DNA of 13,832 nucleotides from an uncultured Armatimonadota bacterium. GTDB lineage: Bacteria > Armatimonadota > Armatimonadia > Armatimonadales > Armatimonadaceae. The DNA lies in NCBI GenBank assembly GCA_903881535.1, contig CAIRTT010000143.1, positions 1-13,832 on the forward strand, in the 5' to 3' direction. Within the stretch, counting starts at the first letter, position 1, and each line of letters starts with the position of its first letter. The notes beneath the pieces are model-generated. The model worked only from the letters and a program-made list of their open reading frames with translations, searched no databases and had not been told where the DNA came from. The position numbers were made by a program, and so were the translations under genes. Below, piece after piece: positions 9,101 to 13,832 of the stretch.

Positions 9101-9267
9101 TTACCACCAGGATTTTGCATCGATGGCCGGTTCGTCGCCGTGGGCTTTGGCCTGGTAAATTCCTGGGCCATACCCGGGATTGCCACTGTACCAAATATGG
9201 TGACAGCGAATCCTGTGCGTACGAGTGCATTAAGGGTTTCGATTTTCATACGATTTGTACGGCTCAC
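1..9267 (-). CDS. Giant secreted PQQ-propeller/Ig-like protein whose frame runs into histidinol dehydrogenase (3'-partial)
   Basis: From the GTG at 9267 the frame stays open for 3089 codons to the left edge. Codons fall in register with every printed line, and I found no in-phase TAA, TAG or TGA. Order by residue: signal peptide 1-34; Pro/Asn/Gly linker about 35-65; beta-rich CBM-like region about 190-340; EF-hand-like loop 531-542; PQQ-like strands at about 610, 719, 810, 1090, 1310 and 1550; Ig-like strands from about 1640 (WGESIPIIIWDVTV, FQVTVRLTP, INVKVPKYQP, LKVTVTES); a calcium-type loop at 2178; degenerate short repeats about 2680-3028; and HisD-like sequence 3030-3089. The protein is exported, probably structural or adhesive. 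The overlap with gene A suggests translational coupling. The HisD tail does not fit an exported repeat protein and marks a chimera or rearrangement. The natural C-terminus of the repeat protein is probably not present here. Confidence 0.88.
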   Translation of the reverse strand, partial: MSRTNRMKIETLNALVRTGFAVTIFGTVAIPGMAQEFTRPKPTATNRPSMQNPGGKAHGGNNNRGRLTGDYLWGVTNGNRTFDKPVYGRVPQETIDSPLFLDGWTYPIARAASGARVGQNANGSIRDLLFPSVLIDDEGTVGIAPINGGTDISPTGRVVIGASWLTTVSGPSTVFTGTVYHRKQAIQRPNGNPGSNPADAGKFSWYPSVAGAAGSVTRYAIRIKIPQSASDTSVEARIADARYVVYYQIPNGSGGITRASKVCYLSQKTAGSFYLSGSDGQPAYFPMISDATYAAGGNYANGGACADGTFRARIELDASTESPAANTFVIADQVEFVQRPQAVKATPTLVPPHGGRKVDTTQAGFIPGTYFQPSSSATYAIADFINNPLDSSFTTGTATLDSTNISTIFWGPESTVQPLNGTTAVAPVNARNHRPYQDGSGNLLPFFSHMQVLVPRTDYIVDPETGVPAASTDGTKSIELGSIHSVDWLTGTPIWRFPDRSYMPGGLRNPQVGTDIASKPVYQIPGIVSYDVNNDGTIVDEEVFIGSHGDNNNGGIAASVTIVPGIAVRGQVQVPVRDANGVINGTTAAPRGRYYVDQTVPTPGFAPVLNTVAFVTANNGVVYAIDPYGNNDSRYLPNADTTVLGTYRFGSTNVLWTFSPESADRGTTGTRAETLELYNRRLKTEVPVPGPFGSAAAIVAWAKADTDPTLNLLTDEPRLFFGNQNGNVYALDARADAGVNAVSNTLNALPYRKGQQTFNAKHLPNSLVLQTDPHRGELKWWFETLGAINASVAVSEVPAARTAPATVTASKGIYVTTGEGRVYALDFDGPVTKANHDANMVWDGTAGDSLTAGSAPSLPPAAGSAAALNDNIRFRNSVAALSGARPDFTEGTIRPRWTYPNRYRDISGSDNKLTEAIDASTVYPGFKLAEPSTVAGPIYSAPVLLDFPFLDPDTATLSGVRRYVVVSTNDLNADSPDSPRQGRLLLLDQEGDRKDFLTNPMPTKASAAVVPPAKAAPAAGATIYSQPVDQYVSKLGAFGRATPSWTYRHQFDTYTSGVPSISKRNAPVATGVTGNPAYRTVPTIFVGGIGRVYAIDIDSATGLFLRWRGTAADQLTTLPTGAVIPSEEGTTDRLNPNDPLNPANPLFNVGDRLTKRLGFKRILARTVPLLGDRSAIDGDLVVTGGPLINRSNTEARTAAATLTGRGAGTTTPVDVSLTTSPLRPSVPLIPTDDAPSSVYVMRSTATGAYAPFGYDITSVLFADSVFPVFDFTGMYANQDVDDPLSTTRGTLPSTTAAPALASGTPQNTAYQYPSLFVTSRDGYLHELSTNLEGEDPSLPSVVTNPGETTAALGWATTEDPERFNDLHVYLVTRMGPGGQGSGITAVTNAYFPGRDSDYAKSRGIQQKLRTDGTAYFRFYPPQEPVVVGQSPDYGDNPRPNLKPRGLYRQLVSAVFFPKDTNTGATGFPLDQRGLFYDKRFRTTAGTNANEGGLVKLPGYSAMGEVTGSAAFDPQGPEADSERAAANTSLAPGILAAPSANVNPSGQNATWVYVAGDDGLLYAYTPVYAKRLGGIASGFVGGTIVRRTDPGEGQVKVDIFDADDFQTLFAAAQSGSPLRPRRDGEATTAPSTSNIVSRTAKGKRPFFEWGESIPIIIWDVTVRKSFDSSTPPASIPNIPASFQVTVRLTPRGGNSITRTLNLAMTGPTVSVYPYDREYTVPPIDSPAGHAPAALGMAFADFRIDGTSGLPIGPGTPIDVQVTVGPPLTVPGSDPRTGPQLVVQIIGGAFEAQIINRINPLFWAANPLGVQGFLMDTVSTANGVSPVLVGKPSGDPIAGGIGPFRTGDNAKALYPSAGATLVDPDRAGSEYSQALGNGNVIERIDADQFLSDGIGGRRRNTRFGLRLRDASGVDDLSYYVPVAASAGYINHGRTGSSDVSANQRNLRIVNRSLMNSLTNVRAEVLDDLIWRWWPANLPNADSGTDNVRRTPIGMGVDGRINPLPWETVVTEAQPWKRKALTAATGSVMALGNLSPDYTDISAASASNQGRQAVSIVINGTDAVTGGASVTAGGQDFLTNTNPGYVTNPLGAAASASAAINVKVPKYQPANLVAMHSLTSTYELPSSIDGATITTADGRVQLPRGLANRELRKWNGGSFNGEKAITPFGYTSRVRMYVDANGNGIWDAQSGEEPYRIVEVWMGVPVDMGLRAAETPVDLGGLPGGFGIQNGVLGYGGTILSGEQAGFAPPPLRAPYAPFFRPVTIQNTGNVNLWNLRASQRIETPGTATPGAGTNTYMFGMRSELVDPRFGILAFGADPNGNLPVANLMPQVVTSLDKTFDNAWLQWMQTNPDPVFRATMDYDLGGQTVFQRYYQPLAGRHTLHKAQPNAANPSVLGIPDLPGAQNLLPYGYIAPEAAKPMVGIAVPHGTPTGVYSSRYANRNGAPPQLGVFEDHDTDPTRGYAAVPVLQPDGSISIAGPTYRGVNGVDSNLNFVYPGAQPIFPVAGETVLRGRTGITNAAGAVVGVEYQPHTNPAMELKVTVTESSITGQVPDFDLSAQVANGQLPGIDVFPILDAARRPASAISPATYRSANGRINVYFSRNADANGFALTGVGDPVKLFHSHMNWNPTLGTFVAADFGTPVADPSLNTGRWFTAPSIINGTADLRESNTAPYVLQTAPTQTNALLVWANSRLASGGDILDTIMYSRLDANGVPASVNPWFVNGDPAVRRFSPKVAFDSGTSTSMLVFHGGVPGKWRLMYSGRSSDGAGVPTDNAPDGAGRQLGEQVLTLPDSIVSASEPFATFRRMVRHNNGASPVLDVVFTGTVRTDANPDLYMARYLMQGNGRRSRLTAADLPQITNELLVQEGRELLWKARHIAWTSNLEDQPSLPVVRLAKADGTSITTNATRWQYDAATKVLYQAIAQPTGVMYVYADASAGVIRFRGVGTPTSRDQVFATYQPRLYRLTADDAADTGVTVVNDNRTLAAGTGSYSGIVRRPNATNMGAGRSWLLWQKGAEPGRPATLYMSTRRVGIDLLAGPSEVAVIADDTADARMVACDLLGQAEHGMQSPASLVTTSRELGMAVIDEVKR
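184..1221 (-). repeat. Four degenerate short beta repeats at the end of the repeat protein
   Basis: Four units share a hydrophobic strand ending in W or F, 8 to 16 mostly polar residues, then a second strand with a Tyr-Met or Met-Tyr pair and a following Arg. They are ALLVWANSR...TIMYSRL (1147-1221), SMLVFHGG...RLMYSGR (982-1041), LDVVFTGT...DLYMARY (754-819) and SWLLWQKG...TLYMSTR (184-249). They look like degenerate propeller blades or Asp-box-like units. The last unit ends just where HisD similarity begins, which shows that the repeat protein itself continues up to that point. Confidence 0.45.
2701..2736 (-). other. Calcium-type DANGNGIWD loop in gene B
   Basis: Residues from 2178 read YVDANGNGIWDAQSGEEP (the Y and V precede 2178). 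The 'hxDxNGNGxxD...GEEP' form is known from SdrD B-like and other extracellular calcium-stabilised beta modules. It lies in the Ig-like stretch after the propeller, flanked by strands RVRMYV and YRIVEVWMGV. It is separate from the EF-hand-like loop at 7642-7677, so two different parts of the protein carry calcium-type loops. Confidence 0.45.
4561..7440 (-). repeat. Six PQQ-like propeller strands in gene B
   Basis: Strands with the PQQ-repeat core lie at 7381-7440 (VAFVTANNGVVYAID), 7069-7113 (LFFGNQNGNVYALD), 6781-6840 (GIYVTTGEGRVYALD), 5960-6035 (TIFVGGIGRVYAIDIDS, continuing ATGLFLRW), 5281-5340 (SLFVTSRDGYLHELS) and 4561-4620 (WVYVAGDDGLLYAYT). Only the fourth keeps the full 'YAIDxxxTGxxxW' form, with the Trp that docks neighbouring blades. 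Spacing is irregular (roughly 240-820 bases), so large insertions separate the blades. This is typical of binding scaffolds rather than quinoprotein enzymes. Confidence 0.65.
7642..7677 (-). other. EF-hand/dockerin-like calcium loop in gene B
   Basis: Residues 531-542 read DVNNDGTIVDEE. They have Asp at position 1, Asn at 3, Asp at 5, Gly at 6, Ile at 8 and Glu at 12, which is a complete canonical EF-hand ligand pattern. The loop follows a beta strand (IPGIVSY) and is followed by VFIGSHGDNNNGG. It therefore sits as in FG-GAP or dockerin-type loops rather than in a helix-loop-helix pair. Calcium stabilisation of an extracellular propeller is the likely role. Confidence 0.6.
8250..8700 (-). other. 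CBM/golvesin-like beta domain in gene B (tentative)
   Basis: Residues about 190-340 run from KFSWYPSV through YAIRIKIPQSA, ARYVVYYQIPNG and GSFYLSG to NTFVIADQVEFVQRP. In golvesin/Xly-type carbohydrate-binding domains, a 'F-x-W-x-P ... Y-x-hydrophobic-x-hydrophobic-x-hP' start leads to a final strand with 'hIADAVxF'. That is the order seen here. The match rests on a few short motifs and could instead be another jelly-roll module. If right, the protein may bind polysaccharide near its N-terminus. Confidence 0.35.
9166..9267 (-). other. Sec signal peptide of gene B
   Basis: From the GTG start the protein begins with a basic n-region (residues 1-17, four Arg and one Lys). A hydrophobic core TGFAVTIFGTVAIPGMA follows, ending in a good type I signal peptidase site: G-M-A before Gln-Glu (A34, codon 9166-9168). 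There is no lipobox cysteine and no twin-arginine motif, so Sec export and release, or surface retention by the mature part, is expected. Mature sequence starts QEFTRPKP and enters a Pro/Asn/Gly-rich linker. Confidence 0.8.
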
Positions 9268-12200
9268 AGACGGTCTCCGAAGAGAGGTTGGTCGATTAAT
9301 GATGTGTTATTGGATGTTGTGCCCATCCACTGAACGTTTGTATTTCGTCCAACGCCGAGTCCATTCGGTCGACTGATTACCTGCGGAACAGAGAATCCGC
9401 CGAAGCGTCCACCATTAGGGGTGCCATCCGGGTTGAACTGAGGAATCACCTCAAGAACTTCACCAGCAAACTGTCCAGTTTGGAATACCGCCGATTGGCC
9501 AACGGCACTGTTTGTAATTAGGTAGCGGCCATTCAGCAATCTCCGAATAGCAGTCGGTTGGAACCTCGGTAGTTCCTTCGCTGGCAATCCTGGAACAACG
9601 AGGAGTCTTGGATTAATGCCATCAGCACTAAATGCCGGATTTAAGTTCATCGTGTTGTAGTGACTCTGGTTGAAGTACCACGTAACGACCCGACGTCCCA
9701 TTGGTCCATCTTCAATCTGATACACACCATTTGCATCAGCAATCATATAAACAGGCTTGGTCCCGCCGGTTCCGTTTGGCAATGTAATCTGTTCGAAGTA
9801 GGTAGGCGATGTAATTTTATACGTCTCACCATTTTGCAGGACAACCTCTTGAATAGTGGCCGTGACCGTTCCATTAACAACAGGTTCGGTCGTTTGTGCA
9901 GATGCACCTGCAGCTGCGGTTGGCCATGGATACCCGGAGCCCGTTGGTGATCCGGATGCTGGCCAAGGAGCAGGCGGAAGAACTGCACCAGCCGTATTAC
10001 GAAGCACGGTAAACGTGTTGTAAGGTCGATATTCGAGCCTAATCACCGCTCCACCAGATGAATCGATGTCCAGCCCATCAACACCTGCCGTCTGAGAATT
10101 CGCAACGACCGCCACGATTTGTGGGATACCCGTTACACCGCCGACGGTGGTTTGAATCTTCTGCAGTTTTTGAATCCGCAGGTTTCTACCTTCACGCGAC
10201 TTAAGGCGGGAAACCCAAACGACAACACCTTCTCCACGATCACCACCAATGGTACGGAAATTTCCATTGAGGTCGCGGTAATCGACAACCTCAATTGCAC
10301 GGTAATTACCAGCATCGGCGATGAGATAATGGACCTCATATCCGATTGGAGACTTTGTTGGGTCAGTCGGGTCTGCGGTTGGAATCAGCGACAGATGAAC
10401 ATCTGTTGGGTTATTCAACAATGTGCTGTCAGAGGAAGACAGAATCTTGAACGTGTCGCGTACCGACGTCAGTTCCCAGCGGATTCGTCCACCACGATCA
10501 ACCCTTAGCAGACGGTTATTACCTGTATCAGCAATGAGGTAGTCTTGGCCGGAGAGCTTTCGCGCTACCGTTGGTCTTGCAAGCTGGCTACGCCGAACAG
10601 CACTACGACCAGTTGCCGGTGGGTTGGCGATGCCATCCGGGAGGCTTGGATCGTAGACGGGAACTTCGCCCCCGACGACATCTGTGTCAACCGTTCCATC
10701 CATCACCCAAGTAGCAGCACCATCCGCACCAACTTCCAAGATACGTTTGGCGTCGGTCACGAGGGTTGTGCTTGCCTGGAAGACAACTGGACCGGCAGAT
10801 GTCGACACTGCTACTACGTTTCCACCAACGACAGGTGGGGATGCGATCACAGCACCCGCATTCCTAACCCAACGCAGGTGGTTTGTAGAAACTGTCAATG
10901 GCTGGGAAGTTGCAGCATTAACAATTGAGCTTGCTACATTGATGACTTGCTCGCCAAAGCCTACGCGAACGGATGGATCTGTCTCTGCAGGATTGACATC
11001 GAGGGCAACGATGTTCTGTCCAATTGCAAAGTAAACATGGTTACCACTGACTGTCGGAGACGACGTAGGTGCTCCAGGCAGAATGTAGTACCAAAGGACT
11101 GGCGAATATGCTCCACCAACGGAACGCAGTGAAGAGCCATCTTCGTCTGCCGTGGTGGTAACCGGAACACCAGCACTACCCGGCAGCGGCGTTAACACGA
11201 CCGTTACAGGATTCTGTGTTCCAGCTGGCACATACGAAACGACGAATGATTGTGTACTTGAGAAACGTACACCACTTGGGTGACGCATATCAGTGACCGT
11301 AATCTTGCCGCGCTTGGCATCCCCAGAAAGCTGAACGGAAGACACAACATTGTCCACCGCGTTTGCCGGAAGAATCGCGGTCGTCGTTTGGACAGGATCT
11401 GCCCCTGTCGCAGGGTACGTTAGTGCATTGTATTGCCGTACCGAAACTGGATAGGCTGGGTTGTACGCTTCAGGGAGATTAAGTGTGACATCCTTGTCCA
11501 TCTGTAGCGCAATCATGACAGAAACCGTACCGTTGTTAGCAACAGATGTTGCCTGTGCAACCACGTAGGAAATGCCATCCGCTGACACTGCCGGGCTTCC
11601 CATGATCCTTACATTGGTGAGACCTTCCCAGGCTGGAGCAAGGATTGCTCCCATGCTGGTACTAATCCCACCTGTGAATATCAAGCGGTTACGCAATGTT
11701 GGGAGTTCAGTAACCACCCGTCGGTCTACCGGTGCATTGATCGGACCCAAATCTTCAAGAATGGCTACATTCTGACGGAATTTAGTACCTCCGACAGAGA
11801 ACTGTTCGTTCACACCAATGATACTTGTGAGCCCGGAGCCATTACGATCATTTGTTTGTCGTACAGCAAACACGAGTAGGTCTTCGTTCGTCATCGCAAC
11901 CGTGTCAAGACCACTCGATACCGGGGTTACATCGAGTTGCGGAATGACAAGTGGTTGCCCCAAGCGCGCACCGATGCCCTCTTCAAGTCCGGGAGGTGTG
12001 GCATCTGCTGTCACATACAGTACATCGTAGTCAACAGAAATGACGGGTCGTGGACCAACCGGAACATCCCCATTCGTTCCGCGGACTTCAACGAATCCTG
12101 ATGCATCCGCCCGGAATGTACCGACATACGATGTAGACAATACGCCCAGGTTCATTGCATCCGCACTGTCGTACACACGAACTCTTGGTGTAATGAATTC

Positions 12201-13832
12201 AGGCTTTCCGAGCGCTACGTAATGTCTATTGTTAACGGGAGCTGAGTTGTCCAACGCAACACGCGTACGGTAGTTTCCGCTTGCACCTTCATCGGTGCGG
12301 ACAACTTCATGACGGGTGCCAAGCCAATATGCATATATGTGTGCATTTCCATCAGCATCAACCACTGGTGTATACAACATCACATCGTTTGTATTGCCAT
12401 TCGAACGGCTTGCAATTGATGCATCCCGGCGTCCAAAACCAACCTGCGCAACATCCTGACGGGATACACCCAGAGTTGGCGAGCCCTTCGGCGTTACGCT
12501 TGGGTTCAGCGCTTCGGTATGACTCCACCATAGTGTCGTGAGTGTCCGGGCATCCACACATCGAACTAATCCCGATGGCTCAACTACATAAACCCGGTTC
12601 TCAAAAACAACGGGTGCTGGTGCAGCGTTATAAGCCGTCTTCTCATACGTGGATGGCGATCCGATTGCAACGGGCGCATTCGTTTCAACGGTTGGCAGAG
12701 CAATGAGATTTGCTGCGAGATCTTTTGCCTGCATCGGAATTCGAGCAAGCGTTCCATCCCCGAGCGTTACAAAGATGACATCGACAGGAGCAGGCTGACC
12801 AACATATATCTGAGCGCCCACAGGTGTTGATGGGACGCCAGAGCTACCAATTGGTGCGCGCCAAACTTCATCCCAAGCAGTTCCAAAGATAAGGTCAGGA
12901 AGCCCTCGGTCACCAGCAGCAAGGGATGGTTGAGAAATGTAAGCACGAACAAAACCAATACCGCCACTCACACCAGTCGCAATCGTAAGCCCCTGCGTGA
13001 TCAACGGCGATGTCACAGATGAAAAAGCTGGGTCAACTGCTGTCGGTAGAACAGCAAAGCCATCGATTAGCGGAGCCCCAACCATTTCGAGACTGGCGCC
13101 AACACGCCGGTTATTCTTTCGGTACGACGTGCTTGATGATCCCCATGCGATTGCATTGTAGACAAACCGCAAGTCTTCGCTTTGCGCGGCCCAGAGGTTT
13201 TTCCCTGAATACGCACCTGAATTTCCACCTGACCCGATGTTGATACCGCCGACATAGTCATTGATGTCACATCCACTGTCACCAGCAGTAATGAGTACCC
13301 CTCCACTGCCGTAGGAACCAGCTGCTATGTAGGGAAGAAATTCTCCCGAGGCCGACGTTACTGCAGAATTTCCAACAACATTATGCAAAACCTGTGGGTT
13401 AGGTCGTTGAAGTAAAGGAGCATCTGTTGCCAGAAGTGCATCAGGGCGGTGGGATGCAATAGCACGTCCGCCGCCATAGTTCGCATCACCTAGTCTGCTG
13501 ATGTCCCGTGCGCTAAGTGCGTACGGTTGATTGAGCAGTGGATGACCAGGCATGTAAACGACCGGTTTGCCCTGACCACCCCCACTCGTAAACTGGACAT
13601 CCTCAAGGAAGAACGGCGCACGCGGGTGAAGCCGCATTCGTGAACAGTCTTCCATCCATAAAACGGCACCCGCATCCACGACTTTACGTAGCTTTTCGCG
13701 ATCTTCAGGCGTTAGAAAAACGGTGCGGTGGTTCGTGACAAACAGCAAATCAAATTGTGCTAGGTCAGCAACAGATGCGGACGACAGCTTCACTTCCCAG
13801 TAGCACGCCATATCTTTGGTGACTTGTTGGCC
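9264..13832 (-). CDS. Giant protein with DUF4159/GATase-like N-terminus and PQQ/NHL-type propeller repeats (5'-partial)
   Basis: The frame is open from the right edge to a TGA at 9264-9266, giving 1522 residues in the window. The first Met is at 13811. It has no Shine-Dalgarno, and seven more in-frame codons (GQQVTKD) precede it without a stop, so the real start and any signal peptide lie outside the window. Residues are numbered from that Met. Residues 1-222 alternate hydrophobic strands and helices (FDLLFVTNHR, LTPEDREKLRKVVDAGAVLW, GGVLITAGDSG), which resembles DUF4159/class I glutamine-amidotransferase-like folds. Residues about 340-950 contain PQQ-like strands (VIFVTLGDGTLARI, NRVYVVEPSGLVRCVDART, NHVYFAIGQNIVALD). 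Residues about 1090-1450 contain NHL-like repeats. I see no membrane anchor and no catalytic set, so a binding or structural surface protein is more likely than an enzyme. It overlaps the next gene by two bases, and the two are probably co-transcribed. The fold assignments come from motif reading only. Confidence 0.9.
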   Translation of the reverse strand, partial: GQQVTKDMACYWEVKLSSASVADLAQFDLLFVTNHRTVFLTPEDREKLRKVVDAGAVLWMEDCSRMRLHPRAPFFLEDVQFTSGGGQGKPVVYMPGHPLLNQPYALSARDISRLGDANYGGGRAIASHRPDALLATDAPLLQRPNPQVLHNVVGNSAVTSASGEFLPYIAAGSYGSGGVLITAGDSGCDINDYVGGINIGSGGNSGAYSGKNLWAAQSEDLRFVYNAIAWGSSSTSYRKNNRRVGASLEMVGAPLIDGFAVLPTAVDPAFSSVTSPLITQGLTIATGVSGGIGFVRAYISQPSLAAGDRGLPDLIFGTAWDEVWRAPIGSSGVPSTPVGAQIYVGQPAPVDVIFVTLGDGTLARIPMQAKDLAANLIALPTVETNAPVAIGSPSTYEKTAYNAAPAPVVFENRVYVVEPSGLVRCVDARTLTTLWWSHTEALNPSVTPKGSPTLGVSRQDVAQVGFGRRDASIASRSNGNTNDVMLYTPVVDADGNAHIYAYWLGTRHEVVRTDEGASGNYRTRVALDNSAPVNNRHYVALGKPEFITPRVRVYDSADAMNLGVLSTSYVGTFRADASGFVEVRGTNGDVPVGPRPVISVDYDVLYVTADATPPGLEEGIGARLGQPLVIPQLDVTPVSSGLDTVAMTNEDLLVFAVRQTNDRNGSGLTSIIGVNEQFSVGGTKFRQNVAILEDLGPINAPVDRRVVTELPTLRNRLIFTGGISTSMGAILAPAWEGLTNVRIMGSPAVSADGISYVVAQATSVANNGTVSVMIALQMDKDVTLNLPEAYNPAYPVSVRQYNALTYPATGADPVQTTTAILPANAVDNVVSSVQLSGDAKRGKITVTDMRHPSGVRFSSTQSFVVSYVPAGTQNPVTVVLTPLPGSAGVPVTTTADEDGSSLRSVGGAYSPVLWYYILPGAPTSSPTVSGNHVYFAIGQNIVALDVNPAETDPSVRVGFGEQVINVASSIVNAATSQPLTVSTNHLRWVRNAGAVIASPPVVGGNVVAVSTSAGPVVFQASTTLVTDAKRILEVGADGAATWVMDGTVDTDVVGGEVPVYDPSLPDGIANPPATGRSAVRRSQLARPTVARKLSGQDYLIADTGNNRLLRVDRGGRIRWELTSVRDTFKILSSSDSTLLNNPTDVHLSLIPTADPTDPTKSPIGYEVHYLIADAGNYRAIEVVDYRDLNGNFRTIGGDRGEGVVVWVSRLKSREGRNLRIQKLQKIQTTVGGVTGIPQIVAVVANSQTAGVDGLDIDSSGGAVIRLEYRPYNTFTVLRNTAGAVLPPAPWPASGSPTGSGYPWPTAAAGASAQTTEPVVNGTVTATIQEVVLQNGETYKITSPTYFEQITLPNGTGGTKPVYMIADANGVYQIEDGPMGRRVVTWYFNQSHYNTMNLNPAFSADGINPRLLVVPGLPAKELPRFQPTAIRRLLNGRYLITNSAVGQSAVFQTGQFAGEVLEVIPQFNPDGTPNGGRFGGFSVPQVISRPNGLGVGRNTNVQWMGTTSNNTSLIDQPLFGDRL
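9265..9278 (-). promoter_or_regulatory. Shine-Dalgarno and GTG start of gene B, overlapping gene A stop
   Basis: Reading the minus strand, GGAG (9278-9275) is followed by seven bases and then GTG (9267-9265). The next in-frame ATG (9249) is 25 bases from this GGAG and has no closer ribosome binding site. The GTG shares its last two bases with gene A's TGA stop, forming GTGA, a typical arrangement for translational coupling. Both starts keep the signal peptide, so the choice changes only six residues. Confidence 0.6.
9490..10545 (-). repeat. NHL-like repeats in the C-terminal third of gene A
   Basis: Four related units begin with a 'YLIAD/ITN' strand. They are DYLIADTGNNRLLRVDRGG at about residue 1090, HYLIADAGNYRAIEVVDY at 1161, VYMIADANGVYQIEDG near 1350 and RYLITNSAVG near 1427. 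The first two match the NHL core 'hhIADtgNnRhhxhd' well. NHL repeats fold into beta-propellers that bind proteins, glycans or nucleic acids. The gene ends about 80 residues after the last unit, without a recognisable anchor or sorting signal. Confidence 0.6.
10984..12790 (-). repeat. PQQ-like beta-propeller strands in gene A
   Basis: Several strands share the PQQ-repeat form 'hydrophobic - VY/VF - x - G/N - hydrophobic - ALD'. Clear ones are VIFVTLGDGTLARI near 12750-12785, NRVYVVEPSGLVRCVDART near 12545-12600 and NHVYFAIGQNIVALD near 11000-11045. A weaker one is ISYVVAQATS near 11530-11575. They are divergent and widely spaced. The blades are therefore degenerate or interrupted by insertions, and I cannot count them reliably. 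No quinoprotein dehydrogenase active-site signature is visible. Confidence 0.55.
13145..13832 (-). other. DUF4159/GATase-like N-terminal domain of gene A
   Basis: This is the first ~222 residues seen of gene A. The order is: a strand ending in FDLLFVTNHR, a helix LTPEDREKLRKVVDAGAVLW, then MEDC, a block with HPLL, and finally GGVLITAGDSGCDIND and LRFVYNAIAW. In DUF4159 and related ThuA/GATase1-like domains, a 'Y/F-D-hydrophobic-h-T-x-H' strand is followed by 'Lt..E...LR.fvd.GG.lwvdd', which is the pattern here. I cannot identify a nucleophile-His-Glu triad, so it may be a non-catalytic sensor or carbohydrate-related module. The N-terminal edge is cut by the window. Confidence 0.5.

Noticed and set aside
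9247..9249. ATG at 9249 as the start of gene B
   Set aside because: It has no ribosome binding site at a usable distance, whereas the GTG at 9267 has GGAG seven bases upstream. It remains possible and would remove only six residues.
13809..13811. ATG at 13811 as the start of gene A
   Set aside because: No Shine-Dalgarno precedes it, the frame stays open to the edge, and a signal peptide would be expected for such an exported protein but is absent here. The start is probably upstream.
1..13832. Promoters, terminators, tRNA, CRISPR, insertion sequences or origins
   Set aside because: The two genes fill the window without a gap. I saw no direct-repeat arrays, inverted repeats with target duplications, or tRNA-like arms.

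Overview
The whole window is coding on the minus strand. Two very long open reading frames lie head to tail and overlap by two bases. There is no intergenic space, RNA gene, mobile element or CRISPR array. Reading direction runs from the right edge (13832) to the left edge (1).

Gene A (13832 to 9264) is open at the right edge, so its true start lies outside the window. Its N-terminal part looks like a DUF4159/glutamine-amidotransferase-like domain. PQQ-type propeller motifs and then NHL-like 'YLIADxGN' repeats follow. Gene B starts at a GTG at 9267, whose first two coding bases are the last two bases of gene A's TGA stop. It then stays open for 3089 codons to the left edge without a stop. It has a good Sec signal peptide, a Pro/Asn/Gly linker, a possible CBM/golvesin-like beta domain, at least six PQQ-like propeller strands, two calcium-loop-like motifs, about 1.5 kb or more of Ig-like beta-strand sequence and a C-terminal set of short degenerate repeats. 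The two genes look like a translationally coupled pair of giant exported proteins, probably surface or extracellular.

The most unusual thing is the last 60 codons of gene B (180 to 1). Here the repeat protein changes abruptly, without losing frame, into the middle of histidinol dehydrogenase (HisD family). It has the GIDLLAGPSE motif, VIADDTAD and the zinc-binding DLLGQAEHG motif. The first half of HisD is absent. The switch can be placed to within a few codons, because a degenerate repeat unit of the propeller runs up to 184-186 and HisD similarity starts at 178-180. This is either an assembly or ligation chimera, a genomic rearrangement that truncated hisD, or, least likely, a real fusion.

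The organism cannot be fixed. The GC content looks moderate. A DUF4159-like domain joined to PQQ/NHL propellers in giant exported proteins reminds me of Armatimonadota (Chthonomonas/Fimbriimonas relatives) or a similar poorly cultured phylum. This is a low-confidence inference.
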